Origin: Sanderia malayensis
Lineage: Eukaryota; Cnidaria; Scyphozoa; Semaeostomeae; Pelagiidae
Assembly: GCA_013076295.1 (NCBI GenBank)
Contig: RQOL01000531.1
Coordinates: 3,720,001-3,784,000, forward strand
Reading direction: 5' to 3'
Length of the DNA stretch: 64,000 bases
Part shown: piece by piece, positions 45,401 to 56,358 of the stretch
Layout of the letters: the number at the start of each line of letters is the position of its first letter
Position numbering within the stretch: position 1 is the stretch's first letter
Position numbers and translations under genes: made by a program
Notes under the pieces: generated by a model
Told to the model about the DNA's origin: nothing
Seen by the model: the letters and a program-made list of their open reading frames with translations, nothing else
Databases searched by the model: none

Positions 45401-47132
45401 ATAAAATTGTCCATAAAACCATAGTCAATAGAAAAAACTAGTTTTTCTATTGACTATGATAAAACTCATGCTTACAGGGTGCTGAGTACTATACACGTGA
45501 CAAACAAATTTTTTGGGTGTAGTATTTCAAGGGGCACAAATCAATTTTGTGCCCAGGGCCCCAACCGGCTTAAATGCGGCCCGACTTTTAGTTGTTGATT
45601 TACCTTGTATCCTTTGGGACGTACGCAAAACAATTCCTCAAAAGTGCCATAGCTGCTTTTGTGAAAATCACTTACTGTTTTAGAAATTCATTTGTACCTA
45701 AATTGCTATGGCCACTTTGTAGCCCTGTTGTTTTCCATTGTTCTTTACCCCGAAAGGGATTTGATTATAAAGTTTCCTTTTCAGAGCTTACCGTAGCTTA
45801 ATTACTTTGCCAAGGCGGGCAAAATTTTATCAAATATCAAAATTGATAAAAGAACACCGATGCGTTTCTTATTGTAATTTTCATTGCTAATGCAGATTGT
45901 CACCAATTATTGGGCTTAATGATTATCACACGAAATGCTCGCTATTTGCAAAGTTTTATCAAGCTAATCACCGGGTTATTATTTTGTTTCAGAAATTCAA
46001 AGAATAACACAATACAGAGTGGTGTTTTCAGATGGTCTTGGTAAATTATGGATATTCTGCTTAAAAACGAATTCATTGATCAGCATCAGGTTGCCTGGGT
46101 GTGGTGTTGGTGATATATACTTCTCTTACGTAAAGCAAAAGGAACATGGTAAGTAAAATAGTGGACAGAAGTCTTTGGCACACTTAAAAAGGTGCATAAA
46201 AGTGCCATCCCCTGCCAACTTTTGTTCTTCTATTGTCTTTTATTCGACCTGCTAAGAAAATTTTTTCATGTTCATTAATAGACCCTTGTAGTCACCATGC
46301 AAAGGGAATTTTAACGTTATTGTATATGTCTTTCTCTGAAGACGAAATTGTTTCTGGGAGGAAAGCGGGAGGTAGGATGAAGGATACGTGTGAAAAATTT
46401 GCAGAAATTTCAAGTGTCCCAGGACTTTTGTCCGCTATTTTAGTTCAGGAAAGAGAAATGTCACAGTAATAGTAATGTTAAGTTCAAAACGAACTCTACC
46501 TTGCCAAGGGAGCGTTGCAAAGGCTATGCCGAGCGAATTTGCTTCCAGCGGCAACAAGATTAGCCTTAATGTAACATGCTTTAATATCATTACGAGGACA
46601 CAGTACTTGAGGTCTTTCTGAATAGATTAATGCGAGTATTACAGTGCATACTTTCTAACCATCAAACTACATAATGTTTACGAGAATACTGAAGCTCAAA
46701 ATTGCCAAAGAGCAATGGAAATTTAAGAATAACATTGGAAAGCCTTGAGAGTGGGGAAATATTTCGGTATTCCTATGAGACAAAAATGTGTAATTTTGTT
46801 CTTTTGAATTGTATTTTCCAGGGCTGCTTGCCATTTGTGAAAAAGACTACTCCATTAGCTTATACCAATTGCCAGCCATAACAGACCAGAAGCCGATAGA
46901 ATTAAGCACACGGCCTTACAAGGGCCTTCTCAACAACTCCCCCATTAGTTCTTTAGTATTTCTGTATTCGGACACTTTGGCCGTTGCTTCGTGCTCAGAT
47001 CGGACACTGTGTGTCTGGGCTGGATTATCATCATCATCATCATCATCGCCGTCGTCATTATCGCCGTCGTCATTATCTTCATCGTCATTAGCTGCAGCGC
47101 CCTTAATACAATCGCCACCAACTGTAGCCTGA
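42490..47132 (+). CDS. WD40-like beta-propeller protein, 5' end uncertain
   Basis: Eight exons (42490-42621, 42921-43156, 43429-43546, 44173-44266, 44777-44839, 44949-45017, 45993-46148, 46822-47132) join in frame to at least 392 residues. WD-like blades are recognisable by their closing strands: AVMVDREVLVWEMNK, DIGSIRIWSLDSN, VVFSDGLGKLWIFCL, LLAICEKDYSISLYQL and VASCSDRTLCVWAG. The C-terminus is a serine/proline run encoded by TCA/TCG repeats (47030-47095). Blades are irregular, as in large trafficking or ciliary WD proteins, and I cannot name the family. Frame is open upstream of the chosen ATG to a stop at about 42421, and there may be further 5' exons. Intron 6 hosts a hAT element and intron 7 a MITE. 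Confidence 0.7.
45083..45090. repeat. Left target-site duplication of the hAT-like element
   Basis: acttttag, identical to 45584-45591. Confidence 0.75.
45091..45583. mobile_element. Non-autonomous hAT-like element with 8 bp target duplication
   Basis: acttttag at 45083-45090 is repeated exactly at 45584-45591. Between them, the left end (tcaaggtcgcatttaccg) and the inverted right end (cgggccgcatttaagccg) are similar, continuing into shared GGGCCC-rich sequence. No transposase is encoded. Eight bp duplications and ~15 bp imperfect ends fit hAT. A perfect small hairpin (catagtcaatagaaaaa / tttttctattgactatg, 45419-45458) sits inside. Confidence 0.75.
45584..45591. repeat. Right target-site duplication of the hAT-like element
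   Basis: acttttag, identical to 45083-45090. Confidence 0.75.
46161..46435. mobile_element. GTGGAC-family MITE, best-preserved copy
   Basis: ta|gtggacagaagtctttggcac and gtgtcccaggacttttgtccgc|ta form inverted ends flanked by TA, 275 bp, in intron 7 of the WD gene. It shares its interior (catccc, caaagggaatttt) loosely with 35661-35922. Confidence 0.8.
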
Positions 47133-47206
47133 ATGAAATAGGTGAGTTGTTTGATATCAGTGACATCGTTTGTTCGCTGACAACATCTCCCCTGTTGTTA
47201 GCTATA

Positions 47207-47467
47207 CCGTAAATTCTCTTTTTAGCCCCCTCTCTCAATTAAGCCCCCCCTCGAAATTTTAATGATGCAAAACTATATAAAAACGCGGGGTTTTGAACTT
47301 GATCAGGTTGAATAGTTATCATGACATCAAAGACTCAAATATAAGCATTGATATACTGCTGATAACGTCTTTTTACATATGTTGTACCACCCCTTCTCTA
47401 ATAAGCCCCCCCTTAAAAGTTCTGCATTTCAATAAGCCCCCGGGGGGGCTTAATAGAGAATTTACGG
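47207..47467. mobile_element. CCGTAA-type MITE, best-preserved copy
   Basis: ta|ccgtaaattctctttttagcc and gggcttaatagagaatttacgg|ta are inverted and TA-flanked, 261 bp. The interior is built of repeated taagccccc words. It lies 75 bp after the WD gene's stop. Confidence 0.82.
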
Positions 47468-47979
47468 TATTTCTCATTTATTCATGGTATAAAGTTGCTT
47501 TTATCTTGGAATCGTCACGAAAGTCCAATTTCATCAAACTTAGATGTATTAAAAGACAGTATTTCAATTCGCTTCTGGGCATTATGCAAATGATTTATTT
47601 TGCTCGCCTCAATAATAAACTCAAGCTAATATCACAGTGCTAATATAGTTGTTAAGGCGAAGCAAGGTATCCTGATGGGCATTTGCAAAAGCGACATTTC
47701 AGTATGATTTTTATTCCATATTAAGTTTTATAAAAGCTGCAGTATGCAGTTAATTAAGAACATTATTGGCTTAAACTTGAACGTGGCTTCAATATCTTTG
47801 CAGTTGATTATCAAGCTTATTCGAGGTCAGGGTTTATTCGAAGGTTGCGGATTTTTTGAGGATTTGGCGTATTTTGATTAGGTCATTGTTGCACTCTTAT
47901 AATGAATTATGAATGCATTGGGCTGGTGGAGGATTATCACAATGTATAAGTTAATTTCTATCTGCTATTAGTCTGTATA
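47468..47979. other. Intergenic, nothing recognised
   Basis: AT-rich; the ORF at 47293-47643 begins inside the MITE and has no family resemblance. Confidence 0.5.
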
Positions 47980-48758
47980 CATTAATCCCCAAAAATTTCG
48001 GACGGTTTAATTTCGGACGTTTAATTTTCGGACTGAAAATTTCGGACTGAAAAATCCTGATTTCGGACAATTTCGGACAAGAATTTCGGACGAAATGTAA
48101 AAAGACTCTAAGGACTTTCGGATAGTATCTTCAAAGTTCATAACGCAACATAAGAATGAGATCTTCAACAAAACACATAACACTAATGATTTAGTACATG
48201 AATGCAGTTCTAGTTTGTATCGAAATCGAGGAAAGTCGATAATGAAACTGGGGAATTCTCAGATGAACCATTTCCAAACACAAAAGGAAATGAATCAGAT
48301 AACTTAGAGGAAGCTGAGCTGCTGCTAATCATGCTTGATGATGATCATATTGACGACGAGGATCAATCAAGCTAGTCAAATGATGAGAAGAATCCTTCTA
48401 TATTCGTATTGGATGCCCTGAAGAAAACGTTGGCTCTTTTATAGAGTTTTCTGTTTGACTACACCTGGCATGCATTTTTAGGTGATGGCTAACAAAGCCA
48501 TGTATTTTCACATTTGCTTGCATTTCTATTTCGTTTCTGCCTGCACAGGACATTTCAGTCACTTTCCAACTTTTTGCTTGGTCAATAAAACATATCGGAA
48601 GTATAAAGAAATATACTTCGCAACATTTATATATAGTTTATTTGCAGTAAAATTTTCGGACGGTAAAATTTTCGGATGCTAAAAATTTCGGACGGTTAAA
48701 TTTTCGGACTGTATATTTGTCCGAAAATTAAACCGTCCGAAATTTTTGGGGATTAATG
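47980..48758. mobile_element. MITE with TTTCGGAC repeats, 779 bp
   Basis: Left end cattaatccccaaaaatttcg and right end cgaaatttttggggattaatg are exact inverted copies flanked by TA on both sides. Just inside, the word tttcggac recurs about eight times on the left (47997-48090) and ttttcggac about four times on the right (48653-48730). The interior has no transposase. TA flanks suggest a Tc1/mariner-like parent. Confidence 0.85.
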
Positions 48759-49498
48759 TAATTGATTTTTAAAAAACCAACATGTATTCACGCTATAATA
48801 CATGCACAAGACATGTTTTTTCAATGAAAATTTCTATTCAAATCATTCCCCAAATTATTGACAAATTTGCCTTTGTTATGGATAGCTTGTTATTATGTTT
48901 ATTATGCGAAAGCGATGTTTATGTCGCCAATCAGTTATTTGTTGAAAATTAATATTAACAGCTACAACAGCTGTTTTGCTTTTCTTCTGTTTTGTTTTGG
49001 TTAATTCTTGCCAAAGCTTTTAAAGTTTGCTAATGAGTACCTGTTGACCACGTGACTGCCCAGCTGATTCTTGTCTTGAGAAGCTGGCGTGATTACGAGA
49101 TGATACCGATTAATTCTTCTGGCTCAGAATCGCTATAAAGCAGTGAAGGGAATTACCATGGAAAACGTTGAGGCTCGAAAATATTCTTTATTTTTATTGA
49201 TTTTATTGAAATATGTAATGAACTGTGTATAATATGTTGTATTTTTCCTAGATCAATGCGTTCTTTTGGTGATAGCTGCTGGATGGAAGCAAGTGATTTG
49301 ATACTCAAGCTGCAACAAAAGAATAATATCTATGTATTGTCTTACCTGATCATGTGGTTCTATTGTCTGTTGATGTTTCAACTCACTCGCCAATAATCCG
49401 TGAACAATATTTGATGCGATACAGCTGATAGTACAAGCCAACAGTTGGTGATTTCAAACACTTGCAGAAAGGAAGTCGAATATAAAATCTTCTTTAAA
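48759..49498. other. Upstream region of the GPCR gene
   Basis: AT-rich DNA with no recognised exon. In-frame codons before 49499 include a TTG-started extension of 18 residues, rejected in favour of the first ATG. Confidence 0.45.
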
Positions 49499-50398
49499 AT
49501 GAGTTGGTTCTCAGAATGGCAATATCTCGCTCCGATCTCTGCTTTCGTAACTTTATTAAACATAGCAGCTATCATTGTTATATGCAACACAAGAAAAGAT
49601 CGAAGAAAATCAACAACATTTCTAATGATCAGTTTGTTGATCAGCGATGCCTCATTTGGTGCTGTTCTAATGCCAGTCCGCATCGTAGAAATATGGATGA
49701 CATACCACGGCGTATTCCCTTATCTATATGCTTACTTCATCTTTGTATCGGCATTTAATTCGTTCTGTTTGGCACTTGATCGCTACGCAAGCATTGTTAA
49801 GCCTCTGTGGAGGAGACGAATTGATGACAGTATCGTGACGAAAGGTTTAATCGTGACATGGTCCGTTCCTTTAGTCCTCAGCCTTTTACCGTTGTCCTGG
49901 ACGTACTCGATGGGTTACGATAGCAACGCTACTACTGTGTATGGCAATGTATTGGTTGGCATACTGATGCTAATAGTGGCTTGCATTGTCATTTTTCAGC
50001 TGCTTTTGGTGCATGGTCTTTATCGATATTGGTTAAGTTTAAGGAGGACCAATATGCTCAGATCTTTCAGAGGCCAGGTCCAAGTTAATGACTTCAAAGT
50101 GAAACGCAATTCCAGTCTTCTATGCTCGTGTCTTATAATCAGCACAGTTATTACTTGGCTTCCAACAATTGTGCTTAATTTTATTGACCTGGTTCTTCTC
50201 TCCAAGGTCTCGCTTTTTGCCTTGATGGTTAACTCGTTGTTTGACCCTTTGTTGGTAATTTTATGCAATTCAAAGAAAGTGCTTCGCGCCTTTCGTCGAA
50301 AATTCCGTTTACGAAAGCTTCGATTTACGACGTTTGATTCCCGCTTGAGCACTATTGATGTCGATATTGAACTTAAGGTGCTTGAAACTCGAACTTAA
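49499..50398 (+). CDS. Class A (rhodopsin-like) G-protein-coupled receptor, orphan
   Basis: Intronless, 299 residues, seven hydrophobic spans. TM1 carries Asn21 (N1.50), TM2 LLISD with Asp50 (D2.50), TM3 ends LDRYASIVKP (DRY at 94-96), TM4 holds VTWSVP (W4.50), TM6 has ITWLPTIV in place of CWxP, and TM7 NSLFDPLLVIL replaces NPxxY (Asp-Pro kept, Tyr lost). A basic helix 8 follows (KKVLRAFRRKFR). No cysteine sits at the expected top of TM3, so the usual extracellular disulfide is missing. The very short N-terminus and intronless structure resemble the large lineage-specific receptor expansions of cnidarians and other invertebrates. The ligand cannot be guessed. Confidence 0.9.
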   Translation: MSWFSEWQYLAPISAFVTLLNIAAIIVICNTRKDRRKSTTFLMISLLISDASFGAVLMPVRIVEIWMTYHGVFPYLYAYFIFVSAFNSFCLALDRYASIVKPLWRRRIDDSIVTKGLIVTWSVPLVLSLLPLSWTYSMGYDSNATTVYGNVLVGILMLIVACIVIFQLLLVHGLYRYWLSLRRTNMLRSFRGQVQVNDFKVKRNSSLLCSCLIISTVITWLPTIVLNFIDLVLLSKVSLFALMVNSLFDPLLVILCNSKKVLRAFRRKFRLRKLRFTTFDSRLSTIDVDIELKVLETRT

Positions 50399-50589
50399 AG
50401 CCAGGCAATACATACTCATGTAATTTATTCTGTTTGTAAAGTCATTAGATAATAAACTATACGGTATATAACATGTATCATAGAATTAAAGATAAAGAAT
50501 TTAGCCGCGTGACACAAGACTCTCTGTTTGGTCCAGTGCTGCAAATTCGATTTGTATAATTCCTCCCACCTTTTGTGTCTTGATCCAAG

Positions 50590-53500
50590 ATGGAGGTGAC
50601 AGTCCTGAGAATCGATGATGAAGATTTTCTTGCGAAGTTCTGCATATCTTTTTCATGGGACTATCCGGATAACTGGGCTTTGAGTGATGTGCTATCAGCA
50701 GTATTTCATGTTGTGGATGATCGAGATGAGAGGTATATACGCCGAAAGCCTTACGTTACAGCACATAGGCCATATAGCCCTCATCCACACCCACCACAGC
50801 TCCCCACGATGGCGAGTTTAGTGTAAATAAATGCATCAGGGCTTTTATTTTCGAGATCTGTTTAGCACGCGAAAGAAGGTTAAGATGTTCAAAAGTTTCT
50901 CTAAGATGTGCATAAGCAACTACATTGCGCCTTTATTGTTTTTAAACTGATATTGCATGTGCAAACAAATGCAAGCCAATATTTTTGGGGGCGGGGGCAA
51001 TATACTCGCATACATGGCCCACAACTCGGGTTGGCAATTGGGATGAAAGATTTTTGAGATGTGTAGAAAGCCTCCGTTAGTTTTACCAGTAGCACTCTGT
51101 TATGTGTAATTTTCTGCATTTTCCAATGAGCTCTGGAATATTTGATATCTTTATCAATGCCACTATATGTTTCTTTAGAAGTCAAGACCAACTTGTGTGC
51201 AGTGGGGTTCAATCATCAGGCTGTGGGGTAATATTGACTCAGCCCCATCCAGACACGGACATTGTACCTTGCGAAATGACATTCACAGCTCATCCAATCT
51301 CATCCGAGTTCTGTGTCACAAAAATATTTGTAGTTAGTGAGGCCAAGAATCTTGAGCTATACGTTGATAATATGTACGAGAAAACTGCGCCTGGTTTAAT
51401 GTTAACTTTGAAGAAAGGAAAGTAAGTGTTTGTTATTGCAACGCAATTCTTTTAATCTAAAGTTGGAATTTTCTTCGCATTTGTCACTGCACTGTAAACA
51501 TCTATCAGCTACAAGTTTTATTGCACTTTGTTATCACAGAAATGCTGCATTATTTGAGGCAGAGTTTGACCTTTCTATGCATATCCAAGGATCAAATAAA
51601 GTTCTGATAAAGGTAAAATAAATCCATCATAAATAAAATAACAGTTGAACCTTAGTAAGTCAAACACCCAAGGAAATAAGAAACTTAAAGACAACAAAAT
51701 CCAGGGAGTTGAAAGATGTTTGACGCAAATCGTAGTCAACTTAATTTCAACTTAATGATTGTTTTATTGTGCATTTGATGAAATCAATGCTTTAGTTCTG
51801 TTTTGTTTGCTATTTCTTGTCCTGTTTGTTTGATTTTACTAAATATATTTTAAGTAATTGTTTCTTTTTTGTAGTTTGTGTCTTTGCCAGATAAAGACCA
51901 AGTGAGACTTCAAACTGTTGTTATTAAAGTCACAAAATGTTCTCCAAACCAAATTCAGCCCCCACCATCTGCAATGGTAACCTTAATCATTAATTCGTTA
52001 TTTATCATTATATTGCTGTTATATTCATATATAAACATCTATAACTACTAAATTATCAAATTAATCAATTAATATTGTTGATTTATTCAAATTGATGAAT
52101 GTTAATCTATTAATTTTTATTTTGTTCTAATGACCAGGGAATGAGCGGAACATCTGTTGAAATGAATGGTGTAAGACAAATGATTGAATCTATGGGGATG
52201 TCCATTCCTTCGGGTGGAGCCAATTTAATGGCACAAATCGAAAACCAACAAAAACAGGTGATTTTTTTATTTTATTTTCCGATTTTGTCAAAATAAAAGA
52301 CTCAGCATATGGATGATGAAATTTCACAATGCCCATATGTTTTGACACCCTCTGTAGCTTCAGGCTTTACAGCTTCAGCAGCTGTTGTCAATTGGCTCAG
52401 CCCAGGGGGCTATTCCGTTAAATCTTCCACAAGCACTGTTGCAATGCCAGCAATCGTTGAATCAGCAAAGGCAACCAAAGAGCAAGGAACCAGTGAGTGA
52501 AGCCGCAAACGCAGTGCCCAAGTTCGAAGAATCTGTTCTTGCAAATGCCATTCTGAACACAGAGAAATTCAAGAGAGAAACGCAACAAGGTATGTGGTAA
52601 ACACATGCGATAGAATCCATTTGAGAAGTTGTACTTTTAGCCCCTTCATTGTTCCTTCTAAATGACAACTCTTGCTAATAGATTTTAGTATTTGTTTTCA
52701 TTTCGACATAAATTTGGTTTAACCTTCTATTTAAAAGGTCAACATCAATTTTTGCTACCTAAATTCGATCTGAATAAACTAAAGCATGTATTCTGTTTTT
52801 CAACTTTGTAGCTATGGAAGAAGAACAGCGAAGAGCCCAGCTGAATTACTTGAAACAACTTCTTGGTGGTGGCCAAGATGAGATGCTATCAAGTAGGCCT
52901 GCTTCTAATTTATCATCGAATTTAAATTATCGAGATTCGATGAGCGAAGAGCTGGCACAAGAGAGACATTTGACGCAAATGATGACACGTCTCATGAATG
53001 AAAATCACAGCCAATCAACTATCGAGCCTGAGACTTTCGCAGATCACGGCAACAGGTGTGCTTTCTAATTTCCTTCACTTTTGAGTATTTCTGCTTACTG
53101 TTGACACTTTCTAAAATTGATTTAAATAGCAGTGGAATCTCGACATAATTGTTATCTTCTTCAATTAAACCGCTTTATGGTTTAATTGTATCCCTGAACA
53201 TAGTCAACAGAAAAAGCTTTTCCATTGACTATTTTAGATCCAACTCATTTTAAAAAGTGTCGTGAAAGTGAAGCTTTTTCTATTAACTATGTCCTGCATT
53301 TAACAAGTTCTCTTATGACATAATGAACATAGTTGGATGGGTGAGATAATAAAGCATCAGAAATCTTGCCCAGCATCAATTTATAAGTTTTTAATTATAC
53401 AAGTTGTTAATTATGATTTCTTTTCATGTCAGAAGAAATCCATTGGCTAGGTCAAAAGTTCGGACAAGTCAGAGGATTGGTGGCTCAAAACGAGGCGCGA

Positions 53501-54320
53501 TGCTTTCCCCTTTGCAAACACCCAGACCAGCTTCTTTCTCGTTTAGTGATGCGTCAGACCGAGACTACCAGAGACATCTCAATGAAACAGAGGAAATGAA
53601 ACATTTGCCACACCAACTTTTGACAAATAGCAAAAGGTATTAGGTTTTCAAGTGGCACTTAACATTTTTCATGTGCAATGCGGGTCTACACGTAGACCCA
53701 TTATTCCAAGAGAAGAATAGCCTGCGGGCAGACCTTACTTTACTGTGGAGGAGGAAAATGTGAATAATGGAAATTTCTTATTATCTCCGTTATTCTCTGT
53801 TTCCTCCTTCACAGTAAAGTGAAGTCTGCCCGCAGGCTAAGAGTAGAAATTGTCTACTCTTAGCTGGGAGGGTCTACACGTGTGCTAGGATAGGAGAATG
53901 CATTGGCGATGTACTCTGAAAGATAAATACAACAAATTTCCTCAATTAATCAATAGGTACTGCGTTGTGGGATGATAGGTTATCGTTTGATAACGACAGC
54001 TCTGAACGCCATCAGCACTTACTTAATCGTTGTTGTTTTTATTTTCCAGGTGTCAAGATTGTGGTTGCCCGGGCTGTTTATCAGTTTACAATTCCATAAC
54101 AACAAATGTCTACGCCATGGAGGAGAGGCTGATTGGTAGAATCGACTTGAAAATGCAGGAATTGTCAAGGCAGATGGAGACAAAATTCGAAGCTTTGCAT
54201 GACGCGTTGTTCTCGCGTCAGCAACAAGTAATCACGCAGCTTGTCGAGGGTTTCCCGCATTCACCCGCGGGTAAGAAGGTCGGTAAAGATACTGTCATGT
54301 ATAGAAGTGACGAAGCTTGA
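50590..54320 (+). CDS. PAAT-like protein (C10orf88 homologue)
   Basis: Nine exons (50590-50732, 51179-51421, 51540-51612, 51875-51976, 52138-52257, 52358-52589, 52812-53055, 53433-53636, 54050-54320) join in frame to 543 residues; human C10orf88 is about 445. The N-terminal ~180 residues look like a beta-rich domain (ITQPHPDTD-like loop, TKIFVVSEAKNLELYVDNMY, FEAEFDLSMHIQGSNKVLIK). The middle is Gln/Leu-rich (LQALQLQQLLSIG). The C-terminus has a Cys-rich turn CQDCGCPGC followed by an amphipathic helix (MEERLIGRIDLKMQELSRQM). The layout of beta domain plus C-terminal Cys/helix fits PAAT, a mitochondrial ATPase reported to bind ABC transporters, but recognition is from general layout and not exact motifs. 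A second acceptor 15 bp inside exon 6 would also keep frame. Confidence 0.7.
51641..51740. mobile_element. Partial MITE-like end
   Basis: cagttgaaccttagtaagtc followed by agggagttgaaagatgtttgac resembles Tc1/pogo miniature elements and the 23862 copy. It lies in PAAT-like intron 3; the right end is not clear. Confidence 0.35.
53199..53295. repeat. Hairpin related to the one at 45419
   Basis: catagtcaacagaaaaagct... pairs with agctttttctattaactatg about 75 bp on, with a nested ttttccattgactatt. The same word family (catagtcaatagaaaa) forms the hairpin inside the hAT-like element. Confidence 0.5.
53682..53880. mobile_element. Foldback MITE
   Basis: agcctgcgggcagaccttac..tttactgtggaggagga (53719-53756) is mirrored by tcctccttcacagtaaagtg..agtctgcccgcaggct (53800-53838), bordered by gggtctacacgt words at both sides (53682 and 53869). 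It lies in PAAT-like intron 8 and encodes nothing. Confidence 0.75.
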
Positions 54321-55302
54321 AGTTGTCTGGCAAATGTTTTCATGGAGCATTACAAAGCTGGTTTTAACGGTATGTCTTTATTTTGTAAAGTTTTTGTGAA
54401 TGATATTTCTTGACTTTTCAAGACAATGATTCGATAGACCAATTGACCTTTTTAGAGGGAGATAATTTTCAAAAGATCATATTTCTAAAATCTAACTTTT
54501 ATAGTTTTGAAGGATGCCAGAGTAACATCCTAACGAGGTAATTTAAGTACATATTGTAAAATATTTAATATAAAGTTGTGTACATTTCTAAAAATAGCCT
54601 TAACGTAGCTATTTAAACTTTTAAATATATAGAGTAAAGATTAAGGTTAGAGAGCTTATTGTGTGTTAATGGATACGTGAAACATTAACACATCTCTTTG
54701 TTTACTTTTGACACCTCGGACTGTCACTCAAATCCAAGACGTGTACAAGTTTTATCCAGGATTACACGTTTTCTCGGTCATGTTGTCGTTGTCCGCATTA
54801 AATTTCACTGGTAGCAACACATATCGAGAGGAACTTTAAATGAAATGCTATATACTGGATTTTATTCGGTAAGACTTTGTCATGTGCGTTGTGGCTGACC
54901 AACCTTGAACTTCTCGTTTTGAAATGTCAGTCACGAAGTGGTAAATCGATATGCCAACGCTGTTTGTGGCTGAATTATGAATTGCATGTGAGTTGATATT
55001 TCTGCAATAAGCTTGGAGATTTCTTTAAATGCCAAATAAATTTAGTTTCTGCTGATTTTCGCCAGATTACAGTAACAAACAACACCAAATTGGGTAAGTA
55101 CGAGAAAATTATAATTTCTTTCTAATCTCTAAAACCGTTACAAATCAATCAATTTGCTCGAGGCATTTTAATTGAATATTAAATATAATATAGAGAACGA
55201 TTTTTCATATGGAAATATAATTGGATTAATCTCCATGGTATTTATCATCTTCATGTTGAGTCTTTAAATGTTGAAATGTCATAGAATTCCAAAAGAAATG
55301 TT
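54321..55302. other. Convergent intergenic stretch
   Basis: Between the PAAT-like gene (+) and CHMP4 (-); presumably both 3' UTRs. No gene, repeat or RNA recognised. Confidence 0.5.
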
Positions 55303-55926
55303 TCAACCAGATGCCCAAGCCTCCAGCTCCTTCATATGTACACCTTCTTCCCTTTTCGTTTTTATTGAAGGCAACTTCGAAATTGGTGCTTCGGGAAATT
55401 CCTCTAACTCGATATCCTCTTCTTCTAATTCCAATAACTCTTTCTCCAACTCATCTTCATCAACACCAAGATTATTTTGTCCAAATGTCGAAATTGCATT
55501 ACTAATTTCATCTGTAAGCTCACGCTGTTCTGCAATATCATCCATAATATCATGAACATCATCTGGATCCATTTGGGCCTTCTTCAAGGCATCAGCTGCA
55601 AACTTCATTGAAGTGACTATTTCTGAATTTGTATTGGCACTTTCTAATGCCTCAACTTGGTATTCTAGTGTTGTCAATGCTCCGTCTAATTGATTCAATT
55701 GTTTGTGGAGTTTTTTCTTTCTTTTTAAAGCTTGTAGAGCAACTCTTTTATCCTTTGATGCATTTTGCTTGGCTGTCATGGTTTCTGCCTGGATTTTCTT
55801 CTCCAAAAATGCTGATTTTTTGTCGAGAAGGTCCATGGTTTCCCTTAATCTTGTAATTGCTTCTGAAGTTGATGGTGCTTTTTCCTTAGATTTTGAAGAG
55901 CCAAAAATATTGCCCAGCAAACTCAT
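55303..55926 (-). CDS. CHMP4: CHMP4 (Snf7) ESCRT-III subunit
   Basis: One uninterrupted exon, 207 residues; human CHMP4 proteins are 222-233. Starts MSLLGNIFGSSKSKEKAP, with the N-terminal amphipathic ANCHR-like helix, then the basic helical core (FLEKKIQAETMTAKQNASKD, ALQALKRKKKLHKQLNQLDG), acidic autoinhibitory part (DEDELEKELLELEEEDIELE) and a terminal MKELEAWA helix that in this family binds Bro1/ALIX. It polymerises on membranes for multivesicular-body sorting, cytokinesis and membrane repair. The lack of introns in an intron-rich neighbourhood raises the possibility of an old retrocopy, but the frame is intact and no poly(A) remnant is seen. A 5' UTR splice acceptor (gaattttag|gaac, about 55960) may exist. 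Confidence 0.95.
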   Translation of the reverse strand: MSLLGNIFGSSKSKEKAPSTSEAITRLRETMDLLDKKSAFLEKKIQAETMTAKQNASKDKRVALQALKRKKKLHKQLNQLDGALTTLEYQVEALESANTNSEIVTSMKFAADALKKAQMDPDDVHDIMDDIAEQRELTDEISNAISTFGQNNLGVDEDELEKELLELEEEDIELEEFPEAPISKLPSIKTKREEGVHMKELEAWASG

Positions 55927-56358
55927 AATGACTGGTCGAAGTTATTCCAAATGTTCCTAAAATTCTGACGTTCTTTGCTGCAGAAAGTCTACAAAGGCCT
56001 AGCAAAAAAATGGCCTAAAACTGACTTAAGACTCCAATATATTTCGTTTGTTGTAATTCCAACTTGTCGAAGTTTGACGACACAATTTTTATTAATCTAA
56101 ATCGAAGTGAACAGTGCCCTAAAGCAAGTATTTATGGATAAAACTATTTGGGCTTGTTCAGCATAAATTTTTTGATTTCTCTTCTCAGAAGTTCCTCGCG
56201 TCATCCAATAATGAACCCCCTGAAATATAAATTGTTGCAATGAATATTAATGTCTTTAAAGTTAATCCAGGGGGTTAATTCTTGGATAATGATGATGCAA
56301 TATTTGTTATTTCGTCATTGTGGATATTTTCTGCATGATTACATCACAACGCATTACG

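Noticed and set aside
56200..56290. Small inverted repeat (aaccccctg / cagggggtt)
   Set aside because: Only ~10 bp stems; too short to claim as an element without more copies.
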